A DNA stretch of 64,000 nucleotides from Geodermatophilus nigrescens (GTDB taxonomy: Bacteria; Actinomycetota; Actinomycetes; Mycobacteriales; Geodermatophilaceae). Below the pieces are notes generated by a model that was given only the letters and a program-made list of their open reading frames with translations, was not told where the DNA came from and did not search any database. Below, one piece after another: positions 49,547 to 58,400 of the stretch (the first letter of the stretch is position 1; every line of letters begins with the position of its first letter). A program made the position numbers and the translations under genes. Location of the stretch: positions 496,001 through 560,000 of the forward strand of contig NZ_FQVX01000002.1 of assembly GCF_900129495.1 (NCBI RefSeq), in the 5' to 3' direction.

Positions 49547-50460
49547 GGCGCGCGGCTACCCACTCCCGGCGCGAGCGCACCGTAGACCTCGCGCGCGTGG
49601 TCGAAGACGAGGAAGTGGCCCTCGCCGGCGTACCAGTGGGCGGTGCAGCGCGGCAGCATCGCGGCCAGCACCCGGCCCAGTCCGACCGGGACCTGCCAGT
49701 CCTGGGTGCCGTGCCAGAGGTGCACGTGCTGGGTCACCTCGGCGAGCGGGAAGCCCCACGGCCGGAACAGCAGCGCCCGGTCCTCCGCGAGCGCGCCGGC
49801 GCCCTGCCGCAGGCCCTCGGTGAAGGTCGCGGCCATCGCCTTCCGGACGGCCGGGCGGCCCAGCACGCGGCGGTCGGCCGAGTTGAGCCGCACCTGCAGG
49901 TAGCGCGGCAGCAGGCCGGGGCGGACGGTCAGCGGCGCGAACACCGGCCGCAGCAGCGCCGTCGTCGCCCGGGACGGCCGGTGCACCGCGGCGCGCACGG
50001 TCTGCGGCAGCCGGCCCGGCAGCACGTCGGACCAGGCCCACGGGACGTCCGGCGGCGGCGCCCCGCCGAGGACGCCGACCGCCGTGACCCGCTCGGGCAT
50101 GGCGTGCGCGCAGGCCAGGGCGTAGGCGGCGCCGCCGGAGAGGCTGAGGACGGCGGTGCGCTCGATGCCGAGGGTGTCGAGCAGCTGGACGACGTCGCCC
50201 GGCCAGTCGGTCACCCGCCGGCCCGGCTGCGGGTCGGAGCGGCCGAAGCCGGGCCGGTCGGGGACGACGAACCGGATCCCCCAGCGGCGGTAGGCGCCGG
50301 GGTCCTCGACGTGCCGCTCCAGGCGGGAGCTCGGGGAGCCGTGGCAGCCGAGCACCGGCCGCCCGGCGGGGTCGCCCCACTCGGCGTAGGCGAGGGTGCG
50401 GCCGTCGCGCAGCTGGAGCCGGCCCTCGCGGGGGCCGTCGGCGGAGTCGGGGCTGTGCAC
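49543..50460 (-). CDS. Alpha/beta hydrolase
   Basis: 305 residues. The oxyanion segment is GCHGSPSSRLE, followed by VVPDRPGFGRSDPQPGR. The nucleophile elbow is LSLSGGAAYALA (Ser in S-x-S-G-G), with WHGTQDWQVPVG as the acid region and GEGHFLVFDHA supplying the catalytic His. It is likely a small-molecule esterase or epoxide-hydrolase-like enzyme and leads the overlapping four-gene operon. Confidence 0.9.
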   Translation of the reverse strand: MHSPDSADGPREGRLQLRDGRTLAYAEWGDPAGRPVLGCHGSPSSRLERHVEDPGAYRRWGIRFVVPDRPGFGRSDPQPGRRVTDWPGDVVQLLDTLGIERTAVLSLSGGAAYALACAHAMPERVTAVGVLGGAPPPDVPWAWSDVLPGRLPQTVRAAVHRPSRATTALLRPVFAPLTVRPGLLPRYLQVRLNSADRRVLGRPAVRKAMAATFTEGLRQGAGALAEDRALLFRPWGFPLAEVTQHVHLWHGTQDWQVPVGLGRVLAAMLPRCTAHWYAGEGHFLVFDHAREVYGALAPGVGSRAP

Positions 50461-50489
50461 GCGCCCCGGCTACCCAGCCGGGACGGCGA

Positions 50490-51047
50490 TCAGGCGCGGC
50501 GGCCCAGGAGCGCCAGCACCCGCGTCTGCCGGCCGGCGTCCGCGGGCGCCTCGACCCTCTGGCAGATGCCCTCCATGTAGAGGGCGTCGCCCCAGGAGGC
50601 CGCCCCGGTCTCGATCCGGTCCAGCTCGGCGCCGGAGAGCCTGGCGTCCTGGCCGGTGGCGGTGGCGAGGTCCCAGCGGTGGACGACGAGGTCCCAGACG
50701 TAGAACTGCTCGAGCATGGCGCCCACCGTCGTCGGGCCGAAGAAGCCGTCGTAGGCGGCGTCGGCGACGGCCGGGTCGCCGACGGCGGCGAGCACGCGGC
50801 CGGCGTGGGCGCGCAGGGCGCCGGCCGGGTCGGCGGCGACGTCGGGCGCGGGGCCGAGGTCGATGCCGCGGCCGGTGAGGAACTCGCGCTGCGTGTCGAC
50901 CAGGTGGGTCACGACGTCGCGGGCGCTCCAGCCCTCGCACGGGGTGGGCGCGTCCCAGCCTGCGGCCGGGACGGCGTCGGCGACGGCGAGCAGCGGCTCG
51001 AGGGCGGCGGCGTAGGCGGTGGCGACCGGGGTGGTGAGCGTGTCCAT
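50490..51047 (-). CDS. TIGR03086-family metal-binding (mycothiol maleylpyruvate isomerase-like) protein
   Basis: 185-residue DinB-like four-helix protein. PTPCEGWSARDVVTHLVDTQ supplies the metal His region, with FYVWDLVVHRWDLATATGQD as the TIGR03086 signature. Relatives use mycothiol or bind zinc. ATG 51047; only 36 bp separate it from the divergent AraC gene, which may control it. Confidence 0.9.
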   Translation of the reverse strand: MDTLTTPVATAYAAALEPLLAVADAVPAAGWDAPTPCEGWSARDVVTHLVDTQREFLTGRGIDLGPAPDVAADPAGALRAHAGRVLAAVGDPAVADAAYDGFFGPTTVGAMLEQFYVWDLVVHRWDLATATGQDARLSGAELDRIETGAASWGDALYMEGICQRVEAPADAGRQTRVLALLGRRA

Positions 51048-51083
51048 GACGCCAGCCTGGCCGGTGCGGCAGCCTGGGTCTTG

Positions 51084-51929
51084 ATGGAACCCGACACCGC
51101 ACCCCGCCCGCGCCGGCTGGACGCGATCGAGCGGGCCCACCTGCGCGACCCGCGCGACGTCACCGCCGTCGTCCACCGGTACGAGGCCGACGGGCCGCTC
51201 GCCGCGCTGGTGCAGCGGTTCTGGATCCCGGTGTGGTCGGTGCCGCCGGGGCAGGAGTCGGTGCAGCGGGTGCTGCAGTACCCGTGCTGCCTGCTGGTGG
51301 TCGCCCCGGACTACGCGCGCTTCCACGGCGTCGTCCAGGGCCTGTCGACGACGACGCTGGCCGGCGACGGCTGGGCCGCCGGCGTGATGCTCACTCCCGC
51401 GGCCGGGGCGCTGGTGGCCGGCGGGCCGGTGTCGGCGTTCACCGACCGGCACGTCGACGCCGGTGAGGTGCTCGGGGACGACGGCGCCCGGCTGACCGCG
51501 GCGGTGCGCGCCGCGATGGCCCGCGACCCGTCCTCGCCGGGCGCGCACGCGGCCGCGATGGCCGCCTACACCGACGTCCTGACCCGGTTCCTGCCCGTGG
51601 ACGACGAGGGGCGGCTGGTCGACCGGGTGGTGGCGCTGGTGGAGTCCCGGCCGGACCTCACCCGCGTCGACCAGCTGTGCGCGGAGACGGGGCTGTCGGA
51701 GCGCGCGCTGCAGCGGCTGTGCTCCCGGCGCCTCGGCCTGACGCCGAAGTGGCTGGTGCAGCGCCGCCGGCTGCAGGAGGCCGCCGGGCGGCTGCGCGAG
51801 CGGACGACGACGGTGGCCGAGGTGGCCGCCGCGCTCGGGTACGCCGACCAGCCGCACCTGACCCGCGACTTCGCCCGGGTCACCGGCATGACGCCCGGCG
51901 AGTTCGCCGCCCGCTACGGCGACCGCTGA
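51084..51929 (+). CDS. AraC-family regulator (DUF6597-type N-terminus)
   Basis: 281 residues. The N-terminal ~150 residues form a ligand-binding region of the DUF6597 type (ALVQRFWIPVWSVPPGQES ... YPCCLLVVAPDYARF). Two C-terminal helix-turn-helix motifs follow: VDQLCAETGLSERALQRLCS and VAEVAAALGYADQPHLTRDF, ending FARVTGMTPGEFAARYG. It is probably an activator of the divergent TIGR03086 gene across the 36-bp gap. Confidence 0.9.
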   Translation: MEPDTAPRPRRLDAIERAHLRDPRDVTAVVHRYEADGPLAALVQRFWIPVWSVPPGQESVQRVLQYPCCLLVVAPDYARFHGVVQGLSTTTLAGDGWAAGVMLTPAAGALVAGGPVSAFTDRHVDAGEVLGDDGARLTAAVRAAMARDPSSPGAHAAAMAAYTDVLTRFLPVDDEGRLVDRVVALVESRPDLTRVDQLCAETGLSERALQRLCSRRLGLTPKWLVQRRRLQEAAGRLRERTTTVAEVAAALGYADQPHLTRDFARVTGMTPGEFAARYGDR

Positions 51930-51944
51930 CCGGGCGAGCGGCGG

Positions 51945-52358
51945 TCAGCCGGTCGTCGTCTGCCGCTCCGGCTCGATCCAGACGATGACGCGCTCGGTCT
52001 TGATGTTCTCGGCCGGGTACGGCCTGCCGTCGTACTTCTGCGACAGCTCGTCGATCTGCGCCCGCGCCTGCGGGCCGGTGGTGGTGTCGACGACCCGGCC
52101 GCGCACCTCGGCGTAGCGGTAGGGGTCCTGCTCGTCGCGGATGGCGAGGGTGACCCGCGCGTCGCGCTCCATGTTCTCGAACTTGCGCCGCCCGGTCTCG
52201 GTGTTGACGAACAGCCGCTCGCCGTCGGTGCCCACCCAGATGTACTGCGTCTGGATCCGCCCGCTGGGCAGCAGCGTGCTGATCGCCGCGTAGTTGGGGC
52301 CCTCCGCCAGCTCGCGGGTGACCGGGTGGAGCTCGGGGCCGTCCTGGGTGTCTGCCAC
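51945..52358 (-). CDS. PPOX-class F420-dependent oxidoreductase-like protein
   Basis: 137-residue split beta-barrel flavin-binding protein: AAISTLLPSGRIQTQYIWVG, LFVNTETGRRKFENMERD and VTLAIRDEQDPYRYAEVRG match the TIGR03618/PPOX-class F420 group. It is likely an F420H2-dependent reductase. It is convergent with the AraC gene (15 bp apart). Confidence 0.9.
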   Translation of the reverse strand: MADTQDGPELHPVTRELAEGPNYAAISTLLPSGRIQTQYIWVGTDGERLFVNTETGRRKFENMERDARVTLAIRDEQDPYRYAEVRGRVVDTTTGPQARAQIDELSQKYDGRPYPAENIKTERVIVWIEPERQTTTG

Positions 52359-52556
52359 GCGGCGGCCCTACCCCCGACCGCCACCGTGCACGCCCGGACC
52401 CGCCGCCGCGCCCCCCGGTCCCGGCGGTATCCTCGCTCCCGCGCGTCACACAGCCGGCGTGCGCGGGGACCTCCCCGCCCCCGAGGGTCTGCAACAACCG
52501 GACCTCGGCACGGACCCGCCGGCTCGTCCGGCACCGCCCTGGTCGGAGTGACTCTC

Positions 52557-53264
52557 GTGTACCCCGCGGACGACCGCCTCGCGGCCGCCCTGCTCCACCT
52601 CGCCCTCGTCCCCGCGGACCGGCCCCTGCCCCTCGTGCTCGAGCAGGTCGCGGGCCTGGCCGCCGACGCGCTCGGCGGCCGGCCCGCCCTGTCGGTCACG
52701 GTCCTCGGGGTGGACGGCGGCACCACCGTGGGCACCAGCGCCCAGGTGGCGGCCGAGCTGGACCAGGTCCAGTACCGCGCCGGCTCCGGACCCTGCCTGG
52801 AGGCCGTCGCCACCGGCCGGATGCTCGTCGTCGAGGACACCGCGCACGACCCGCGCTGGCCGGAGCTGGCGCGCGCCGCCGCGGCCGCGGGTCTGCGGTC
52901 GGTCCTGTCGGTGCCCTTCCCCACCGCCCGGCCGGCGAGCGGGGGACTGAACGTCTACCTCCAGCTCCCGGTCGGGGCCGGCGGGGAACCGCGGGAGCGC
53001 GCGGAGCTGCTGGCCCGCCTCGCCGCCGCCCGGGTCGCCGACAGCCACCTGGTCACGCGCCTGTCGGAGCAGGCCGTCAACCTCCAGCAGGCCCTGGACT
53101 CGCGGGCGGTCATCGACCAGGCCAAGGGCATCCTCGTCGAGCGCTTCCGCCTCACCCCCGAACAGGCCTTCGCAGCCCTGGCCCGGGTGTCGAACAGGAC
53201 CAACACGAAGCTGCGCGAGGTGGCCGAGCGCCTCGTCGACACCGGCGAGTTCCCGACGGCGTGA
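52557..53264 (+). CDS. GAF and ANTAR domain regulator
   Basis: 235 residues. A GAF sensory domain (YRAGSGPCLEAVATGRMLVV, GLRSVLSVPFPTARPASGG) precedes an ANTAR RNA-binding domain (QALDSRAVIDQAKGILVERF ... AFAALARVSNRTNTKLREVA). ANTAR proteins bind twin hairpins and cause antitermination; no obvious target pair is seen nearby. I chose GTG 52557 with GGAG 8 bases upstream; GTG 52548 is an alternative. Confidence 0.9.
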   Translation: MYPADDRLAAALLHLALVPADRPLPLVLEQVAGLAADALGGRPALSVTVLGVDGGTTVGTSAQVAAELDQVQYRAGSGPCLEAVATGRMLVVEDTAHDPRWPELARAAAAAGLRSVLSVPFPTARPASGGLNVYLQLPVGAGGEPRERAELLARLAAARVADSHLVTRLSEQAVNLQQALDSRAVIDQAKGILVERFRLTPEQAFAALARVSNRTNTKLREVAERLVDTGEFPTA

Positions 53265-53296
53265 CCGGCAGCGTGACCGGCGGTGTGACCGGCGGC
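53261..53296 (+). repeat. Three 12-bp tandem repeats of the ANTAR-gene stop region
   Basis: gtgaccggcagc, gtgaccggcggt and gtgaccggcggc run from 53261 to 53296. The first contains the stop TGA of the ANTAR gene, so the repeat creates three in-frame TGA codons in a row. Confidence 0.85.
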
Positions 53297-53303
53297 CGGC
53301 CGC

Positions 53304-54863
53304 TCAGCGCCGGCCCTGCCTCCGCGCGTCGAGCAGCAGCGCCCGCGCGGCCGCGGCACCCGGGGCGCCGGACACCCCGCCCACCGGCGCCGTCCCCGCG
53401 CCGCTGAGGTACAGCCCGGCCAGGGGCGTGCGGTGCCCGGCGAGCTCGCGGGTGGGGCGCAGCGGCCCGAGCTGGTGCGGGGAGACGTCGAGGACCATCG
53501 GGTGCGCCCCGGGCCAGCGCAGCTCGGCCGCCATGTCCTCCGGGGTGCGCACGACCCGGCCGACGACCGAGTCGCGGAACCCCGGCGCGCGGGCCTCCAC
53601 CGTGTCGACCATCCGGTCGGCGAAGGACTCCCGGGCCGCCGCCCACCCGCCGTGCAGCTCCGCCGGGGCGCAGGGGCAGGCGAGGTAGACGGTGTGCCGC
53701 CCCGGCGGGGCGAGGCCGGGGTCGAGCGCGCTCGGGGTGAACGCGTAGGTGGGCACCGGGTCCCCGGGCAGCAACCCGGCGCCGGCCCGGGCGAAGCCGC
53801 CGGCCAGCGCGCCGAGTCCGTCGACGAACGACTGCAGGCCCGCGTGGTCGCCCGGACGCGCGCCCGGGTAGGCCGGCAGCCGGTCGACGGCGAGCAGCAC
53901 CAGCGCCTGCACCGCGTTGCCGCGGGAGGCGGCGCGCAGCCGGTCGGGCACCGGCCCGGTCAGCGCCGGGTCGGGCAGCTCCAGCAGCGCCGTCCGCGGG
54001 TCGATCGCGGTGACGACCGCGCGGGCGGCGACGCGCGAGCCGTCCTCGAGCCGGACGCCGCGCACCCGGCCGCCGTCGTGCTCGACCGCCGCGACGGCGG
54101 CCCCGGTGCGCGCCTCCCCGCCCTCGGCCGCGAGCCGCCGGGCGAGCGCGTCGGTCAGCGCCTGCGAGCCGCCGAGCGGGTGCCACTGCCCGATCCGGTG
54201 GTAGAAGGCCTGCCAGAGGGCGAACAGCGCGCTGCCCGGCGCATCGGGCGCGGCGGAGGCGTGCGCGGCGAAGGCGGCCACCGGGGCGCGCACCCGGTCG
54301 GTGGCCAGCCGCTGGCGCAGCAGCGCGCCGTACGGGGAGGCGAGCAGGCCGGCCAGCCCGAGCGGCCCGCCACCGCGGCGCAGCGCCCGCACGGCGGCGC
54401 CTGCCAGCCCCGGGAGGTCGCGGGCGGCCGGCCGGCGCAGGCCCGCGGCCATGAGGTCGACCAGCGGGGACGCGTCCTCGATCCAGTCGCCGTAGCGGGC
54501 CGCGTCCTCCGGGGCGACCTCGGCGATCGAGGCCACGGTCGCCTCCACGCTGCGGGAGAACCGGACGATCGCGCCGTCGCGCCCGATCGAGACGGCGAAC
54601 GGGTCCATCTCGACGTACTCCAGGCCCACCTCCCCCAGCCGGAGCTCCTCGACCAGCCCGGTGGCCTGCACGAGGTTGTGCGCGACGGCGTGGGTGTCGA
54701 AGCGGTACCCCGGCAGCAGCTCCTCGGTGCGGGTGCCGCCGCCCAGCCGGCCGGACTGCTCGAGCACCAGCACGTCCCGGCCGGCCCGGGCCAGCAGGCA
54801 CGCGGCGACCAGCCCGTTGTGGCCGCCCCCGACGACGACCACGTCCCGGCTGTTGTCGCGCAT
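53304..54863 (-). CDS. Phytoene-desaturase-like FAD oxidoreductase (CrtI/PYROXD2 superfamily)
   Basis: 519 residues. VVVVGGGHNGLVAACLLARA and LEQSGRLGGGTRTEEL bind FAD, with GQWHPLGGSQALTDALARRL mid-protein. The end, LYLSGAGTAPVGGVSGAPGA, matches the CrtI-type signature. It could act on a carotenoid or another isoprenoid, but PYROXD2-like members have other substrates, so I do not name it crtI. ATG 54863 has GGGAGGA upstream. Divergent from the disulfide reductase. Confidence 0.88.
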   Translation of the reverse strand: MRDNSRDVVVVGGGHNGLVAACLLARAGRDVLVLEQSGRLGGGTRTEELLPGYRFDTHAVAHNLVQATGLVEELRLGEVGLEYVEMDPFAVSIGRDGAIVRFSRSVEATVASIAEVAPEDAARYGDWIEDASPLVDLMAAGLRRPAARDLPGLAGAAVRALRRGGGPLGLAGLLASPYGALLRQRLATDRVRAPVAAFAAHASAAPDAPGSALFALWQAFYHRIGQWHPLGGSQALTDALARRLAAEGGEARTGAAVAAVEHDGGRVRGVRLEDGSRVAARAVVTAIDPRTALLELPDPALTGPVPDRLRAASRGNAVQALVLLAVDRLPAYPGARPGDHAGLQSFVDGLGALAGGFARAGAGLLPGDPVPTYAFTPSALDPGLAPPGRHTVYLACPCAPAELHGGWAAARESFADRMVDTVEARAPGFRDSVVGRVVRTPEDMAAELRWPGAHPMVLDVSPHQLGPLRPTRELAGHRTPLAGLYLSGAGTAPVGGVSGAPGAAAARALLLDARRQGRR

Positions 54864-54935
54864 GCGTCCTCCCCGTGGCACGTTCGGTCCGATCCTCGCC
54901 GCGATCCCCCCGGCGGGCAGACCGGGAGGAGCGCG

Positions 54936-56399
54936 GTGGCCCGCGAGCACGTCTGGGACCTGGTGGTGGTCGGCGGGGGGACGGCGGGCCTCGTGGGCGC
55001 GCGGACGGCGGCCGCGCTGGGCGCCCGGGTGCTGATGGCCGAGCGCGACCGCCCCGGCGGCGACTGCCTGTGGACCGGGTGCGTGCCGAGCAAGGCGCTG
55101 CTCGCGGCCGCCGCCCGCGCCGCCGAGGCCCGCACCGCCGGCGAGCTGGGCGTCACCGTCACGGGCGTGACCGTCGACCTCGCCGCCGTCATGCGCCACG
55201 TGCGCGGGGCGATCGCCGCGATCGAGCCCGAGGACTCCCCCGCCGCGCTGGAGGCCGCCGGCGTGACGGTGCGCCGGGGCACCGCCCGGCTGACCGGCCC
55301 CGCCACCCTCGACCTCGACGGGCGGCCGGTGGCCTTCCGCGCGGCGCTGCTGGCCACCGGCGCGTCCCCCGCGCTCCCGCCCGTGCCCGGGCTGCGCGAG
55401 GCCGCCCCGCTGACCAGCGAGACGGTGTGGGACCTCGACGTCCTGCCGCGCCGGCTGGTCGTGCTGGGCGGCGGCGGCATCGGCTGCGAGCTGGGGCAGG
55501 CGTTCGCCCGGCTGGGCGCCGCGGTCACCCTCGTCGAGGCCCTGCCGCGCGTGCTGCCGGGCGAGGACCCCGACGCCTCCGCGCTGGTGGCCGCGGCGCT
55601 GCGGCGCGACGGCGTCGACGTCCGCACCGGCACCCGCGTCACCGCCGTGTCCGGGGAGCCCGGCGGCGCGGGCGAGGTGACCGTCGAGGGCCCGGGCGGC
55701 GCCGCCACGGTGGCCTTCGACCGGCTGCTGGTCGCCGTCGGCCGGCGCCCCGACACCGCGGCGCTCGACCCCGCGGCCGCCGGGGTGGCCCTGGACGACG
55801 ACGGGTACGTCCGGGTCGACGACGCGCTGCGCACCACCAACCCGCGCGTGTGGGCCGCGGGCGACCTCACCGCCGTCTCCCGGTGGACGCACACCGCCGG
55901 CGTGCACGGCGCCACCGCCGCGGCCAACGCCGTCCTCGGCCTGCGGCGGACCGTCGACCGGCGGGCCGTCCCGCGGGTCACCTTCACCGACCCCGAGGTG
56001 GCCGCGGTCGGGGCGCCGACCTGGGCCGGCGACGGCGCACCGGCCCCGCGGACGGTCACCCGCCGCGCCGAGCGGGTCGACCGCGCTGTCGCCGAGGGCC
56101 GCACCGACGGGTTCGCCCGGCTGGCCCTGGGCCCGCGCTCGCGCGTCGAGGGCGCCACGGTCGTCGGGCCCCGGGCCGGGGAGGCGCTGGCCGAGCTGAC
56201 CCTCGCCGTCCGGAAGGGGTTGCGGACCAGCGACCTAGCCGGCACCACGCACCCCTACCCCACGCACGGCGACGGGCCGTGGAACGCCGCCCTCGACGAC
56301 GTGCGGTCCCGGCTGGCCCGGGCGCGGCCGGCCACCGCCGCGTGGGTGCGCCTGCGGCGGCTGGCCGGTGCGCCGGGAGGTCAGCGCAGCGCGCGGTAG
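54936..56399 (+). CDS. Pyridine nucleotide-disulfide oxidoreductase (class I, MerA/Lpd-like)
   Basis: 487 residues. An FAD motif LVVVGGGTAGLVGARTAA precedes the redox-active disulfide Cys44/Cys49 in GGDCLWTGCVPSK. The NAD(P) motif is VVLGGGGIGCELGQAFARLG, then VWAAGDLTAV, and a C-terminal dimer domain with the His-containing YPTHGDGPW. The canonical His-Glu is not in the standard HPT form, so the substrate may differ from lipoamide. GTG 54936 follows GGGAGGA. Confidence 0.9.
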   Translation: MAREHVWDLVVVGGGTAGLVGARTAAALGARVLMAERDRPGGDCLWTGCVPSKALLAAAARAAEARTAGELGVTVTGVTVDLAAVMRHVRGAIAAIEPEDSPAALEAAGVTVRRGTARLTGPATLDLDGRPVAFRAALLATGASPALPPVPGLREAAPLTSETVWDLDVLPRRLVVLGGGGIGCELGQAFARLGAAVTLVEALPRVLPGEDPDASALVAAALRRDGVDVRTGTRVTAVSGEPGGAGEVTVEGPGGAATVAFDRLLVAVGRRPDTAALDPAAAGVALDDDGYVRVDDALRTTNPRVWAAGDLTAVSRWTHTAGVHGATAAANAVLGLRRTVDRRAVPRVTFTDPEVAAVGAPTWAGDGAPAPRTVTRRAERVDRAVAEGRTDGFARLALGPRSRVEGATVVGPRAGEALAELTLAVRKGLRTSDLAGTTHPYPTHGDGPWNAALDDVRSRLARARPATAAWVRLRRLAGAPGGQRSAR

Positions 56400-56992
56400 C
56401 CCGCGACCATCCGCTGCAGCCCGCTGACGCCGACCACCGCGGCCCAGACCCAGGCGATGGTCCCGGCGGACCCGGGCAGCAGCAGCCACAGCGCGTGCAC
56501 CAGCACGGTCTCCGTGCCCTCGGCCAGCCCGCCGAGGAAGGACAGCGACCGGCCGTCGTCGAGGCGCCGGCCGGTGCGCTCGGCCAGGGAGGAGAAGGCG
56601 AGGAACGTCGCGCCGTTGAGGTAGTAGGCGACCAGCACCGCGACGAAGGGCAGCAGCGAGCCGCCCCACCCGATGCCGACGCCGGCCACCGTGGCGCCGT
56701 AGACGAGGAAGTCGGCGGTGATGTCGAGGTAGCCGCCCGCGGCCGACGGCGGCTCGCCGTCCCGCGCCCGCCGGCGGGCGAGGACGCCGTCGAGGCCGTC
56801 GGCGACCCGCGACAGCAGCCACAGCGCCAGGGCCGGCAGCCACAGCGCGTACGCGGCCGCCACGGCCGAGCCCAGGCCGAGCGCCAGGCCGAGCAGCGTG
56901 ACCCGGTCCGGCGTGACCGCGGGCCGGTCGACGCGCGTGGCCAGCGCCTCCAGCAGCGGCGCCACCAGCGGACGGGTGGTCCCGTCGAGCAC
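56381..56992 (-). CDS. CDP-alcohol phosphatidyltransferase family protein
   Basis: 203 residues with about six membrane helices. The catalytic aspartate motif DGLDGVLARRRARDGEPPSA ending GGYLDITADF matches DG..AR..G...D...D, although the spacing between AR and G is 4 residues longer than usual. It probably transfers a phosphoalcohol from a CDP donor onto a lipid or sugar alcohol. GTG 56992 follows AGGAGG. It overlaps the disulfide reductase gene end by 19 bp. Confidence 0.88.
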   Translation of the reverse strand: MLDGTTRPLVAPLLEALATRVDRPAVTPDRVTLLGLALGLGSAVAAAYALWLPALALWLLSRVADGLDGVLARRRARDGEPPSAAGGYLDITADFLVYGATVAGVGIGWGGSLLPFVAVLVAYYLNGATFLAFSSLAERTGRRLDDGRSLSFLGGLAEGTETVLVHALWLLLPGSAGTIAWVWAAVVGVSGLQRMVAGYRALR

Positions 56993-57019
56993 GCGGTCCT
57001 CCTGTTCCGCCCGTCCGGA

Positions 57020-57047
57020 TGGCGCGCCACCCGGTTGCGTGACAACC
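57020..57047. promoter_or_regulatory. Palindrome and hairpin in the gap upstream of the ABC importer operon
   Basis: The 156-bp divergent gap contains the palindrome tggcgcgcca (57020-57029) and a small hairpin ggttg-cgtga-caacc (57033-57047). No thiamine or cobalamin riboswitch motif is visible. Confidence 0.3.
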
Positions 57048-57148
57048 TCCTGCCGGTCCCCCGCGCACGCTGCCCCCTCCGGCGTCCGTGCGCGACCCGG
57101 ACCCGCCGTCGTCGAGCCCGGAGCCGTCCGGAGCCAGGAGCCGCCCCC

Positions 57149-58399
57149 GTGCGCACGCGCCGCCCGACCCTGTCCGCCGCCGTCCTGGGCACCGTCCTGG
57201 CCGTGTCGGCCTGCTCCGGGGCACCCGAGCCGGGCAGCGAGGGCGCGGCGGCCCCCTCGGCGCCCGACCGCAGCTGGGACGAGGTGCTCGCCGAGGCCGA
57301 CGGGCAGACGGTCGACCTGTGGATGTACGGCGGCGACCAGCAGGGCAACACCTACGTCGACGACGTGCTGGCGCCCGCGGCCGCGGAGCTCGGCGTCACG
57401 CTGCGCCGGGTGCCGGTCGCCGACACCGCCGACGCGCTCAACCGGGTGCTGTCGGAGCTGCAGGCCGGCGAGGACGACGGCAGCGTCGACCTGGTGTGGG
57501 TCAACGGCGAGAACTTCGCCACCGGGCGGCAGGCCGACGCGTGGCTGTGCGACTGGACCGCGCAGCTGCCCGCCATGGAGTTCGTCGACCCGGAGGACCC
57601 GCTGCTCACCAGCGACTTCGGCACGCCGGTCGACGGCTGCGAGGCGCCCTGGCACAAGGCGCAGTTCGTGCTGGCCTACGACTCCGCCGACGTGACCGAC
57701 CCGCCGGCGTCCATGACCGAGCTGTTCGACTGGATCGAGGCCAACCCCGGCCGGTTCACCTACCCGGCGCCGCCGGACTTCACCGGCTCGGCCTTCCTGC
57801 GGCAGGCGCTCTACGCCGTCGCCGGCGGCCCCGACGAGGTGCCCGCCGAGTTCGACCAGGCCGCCTTCGACGAGGTGGCGCCGCAGCTGTTCGAGCGGCT
57901 GTCGGGGCTGGCGCCGTCGCTGTGGCGGGCCGGGGAGACCTACCCCCGCGACCTCGCCGCGCTCGAGGAGCTCTACGCCGGCGACCAGGTCGACATGACC
58001 ATGACCTACGGCCCGGCCACCCTCGCCCAGCAGGTCGCCTCCGGCGCGCTGCCGGAGTCCACCCGGGTGCTGCCGCTCGACGGCGGCACGCTCGGCAACG
58101 CGAGCTTCCTCGCCGTCCCGGCCAACGCCGGCGACCAGGCGGGCGCGCTCGTCGTCGCCGACCTCGCCCTGTCCCCCGAGCAGCAGCTGGCCAAGGCCGA
58201 CCCGGCCGCCTGGGGCCAGTACCCGGTGGTCGACCTCGACCGGGTGCCGGCCGACGTGCGGTCGGCGTTCGAGGCGCTGCCCTCCTCCCCCGCCGTGCCG
58301 CCGTTCGCCGAGCTCTCCCGCGACGCCGACCCCGAGCTGGGCGCCGGCTGGGTGGCCCCGCTGGAGGACGGCTGGCGCACCGACGTCCTCGGCGGCTGA
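57149..58399 (+). CDS. YnjB-like ABC transporter substrate-binding lipoprotein
   Basis: 416 residues with a lipoprotein signal (SAAVLGTVLAVSAC). The mature region matches YnjB-type binding proteins: VDLWMYGGDQQGNTYVDDVL, DTADALNRVLSEL and SVDLVWVNGENFATGRQAD, ending with PAVPPFAEL. Substrate unknown in E. coli too; a thiamine-like or organic-cation ligand is guesswork. GTG 57149 has AGGAG 8 bases upstream. First gene of a four-gene importer operon. Confidence 0.9.
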   Translation: MRTRRPTLSAAVLGTVLAVSACSGAPEPGSEGAAAPSAPDRSWDEVLAEADGQTVDLWMYGGDQQGNTYVDDVLAPAAAELGVTLRRVPVADTADALNRVLSELQAGEDDGSVDLVWVNGENFATGRQADAWLCDWTAQLPAMEFVDPEDPLLTSDFGTPVDGCEAPWHKAQFVLAYDSADVTDPPASMTELFDWIEANPGRFTYPAPPDFTGSAFLRQALYAVAGGPDEVPAEFDQAAFDEVAPQLFERLSGLAPSLWRAGETYPRDLAALEELYAGDQVDMTMTYGPATLAQQVASGALPESTRVLPLDGGTLGNASFLAVPANAGDQAGALVVADLALSPEQQLAKADPAAWGQYPVVDLDRVPADVRSAFEALPSSPAVPPFAELSRDADPELGAGWVAPLEDGWRTDVLGG

Positions 58400-58400
58400 C

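Noticed and set aside
2873-54863. Carotenoid biosynthesis cluster
   Set aside because: The cyclase-like and desaturase-like genes are about 50 kb apart, with no phytoene synthase or GGPP synthase nearby.
56993-57148. Thiamine (TPP) riboswitch before the YnjB-like importer
   Set aside because: The conserved CUGAGA and ACCUGA boxes are absent.
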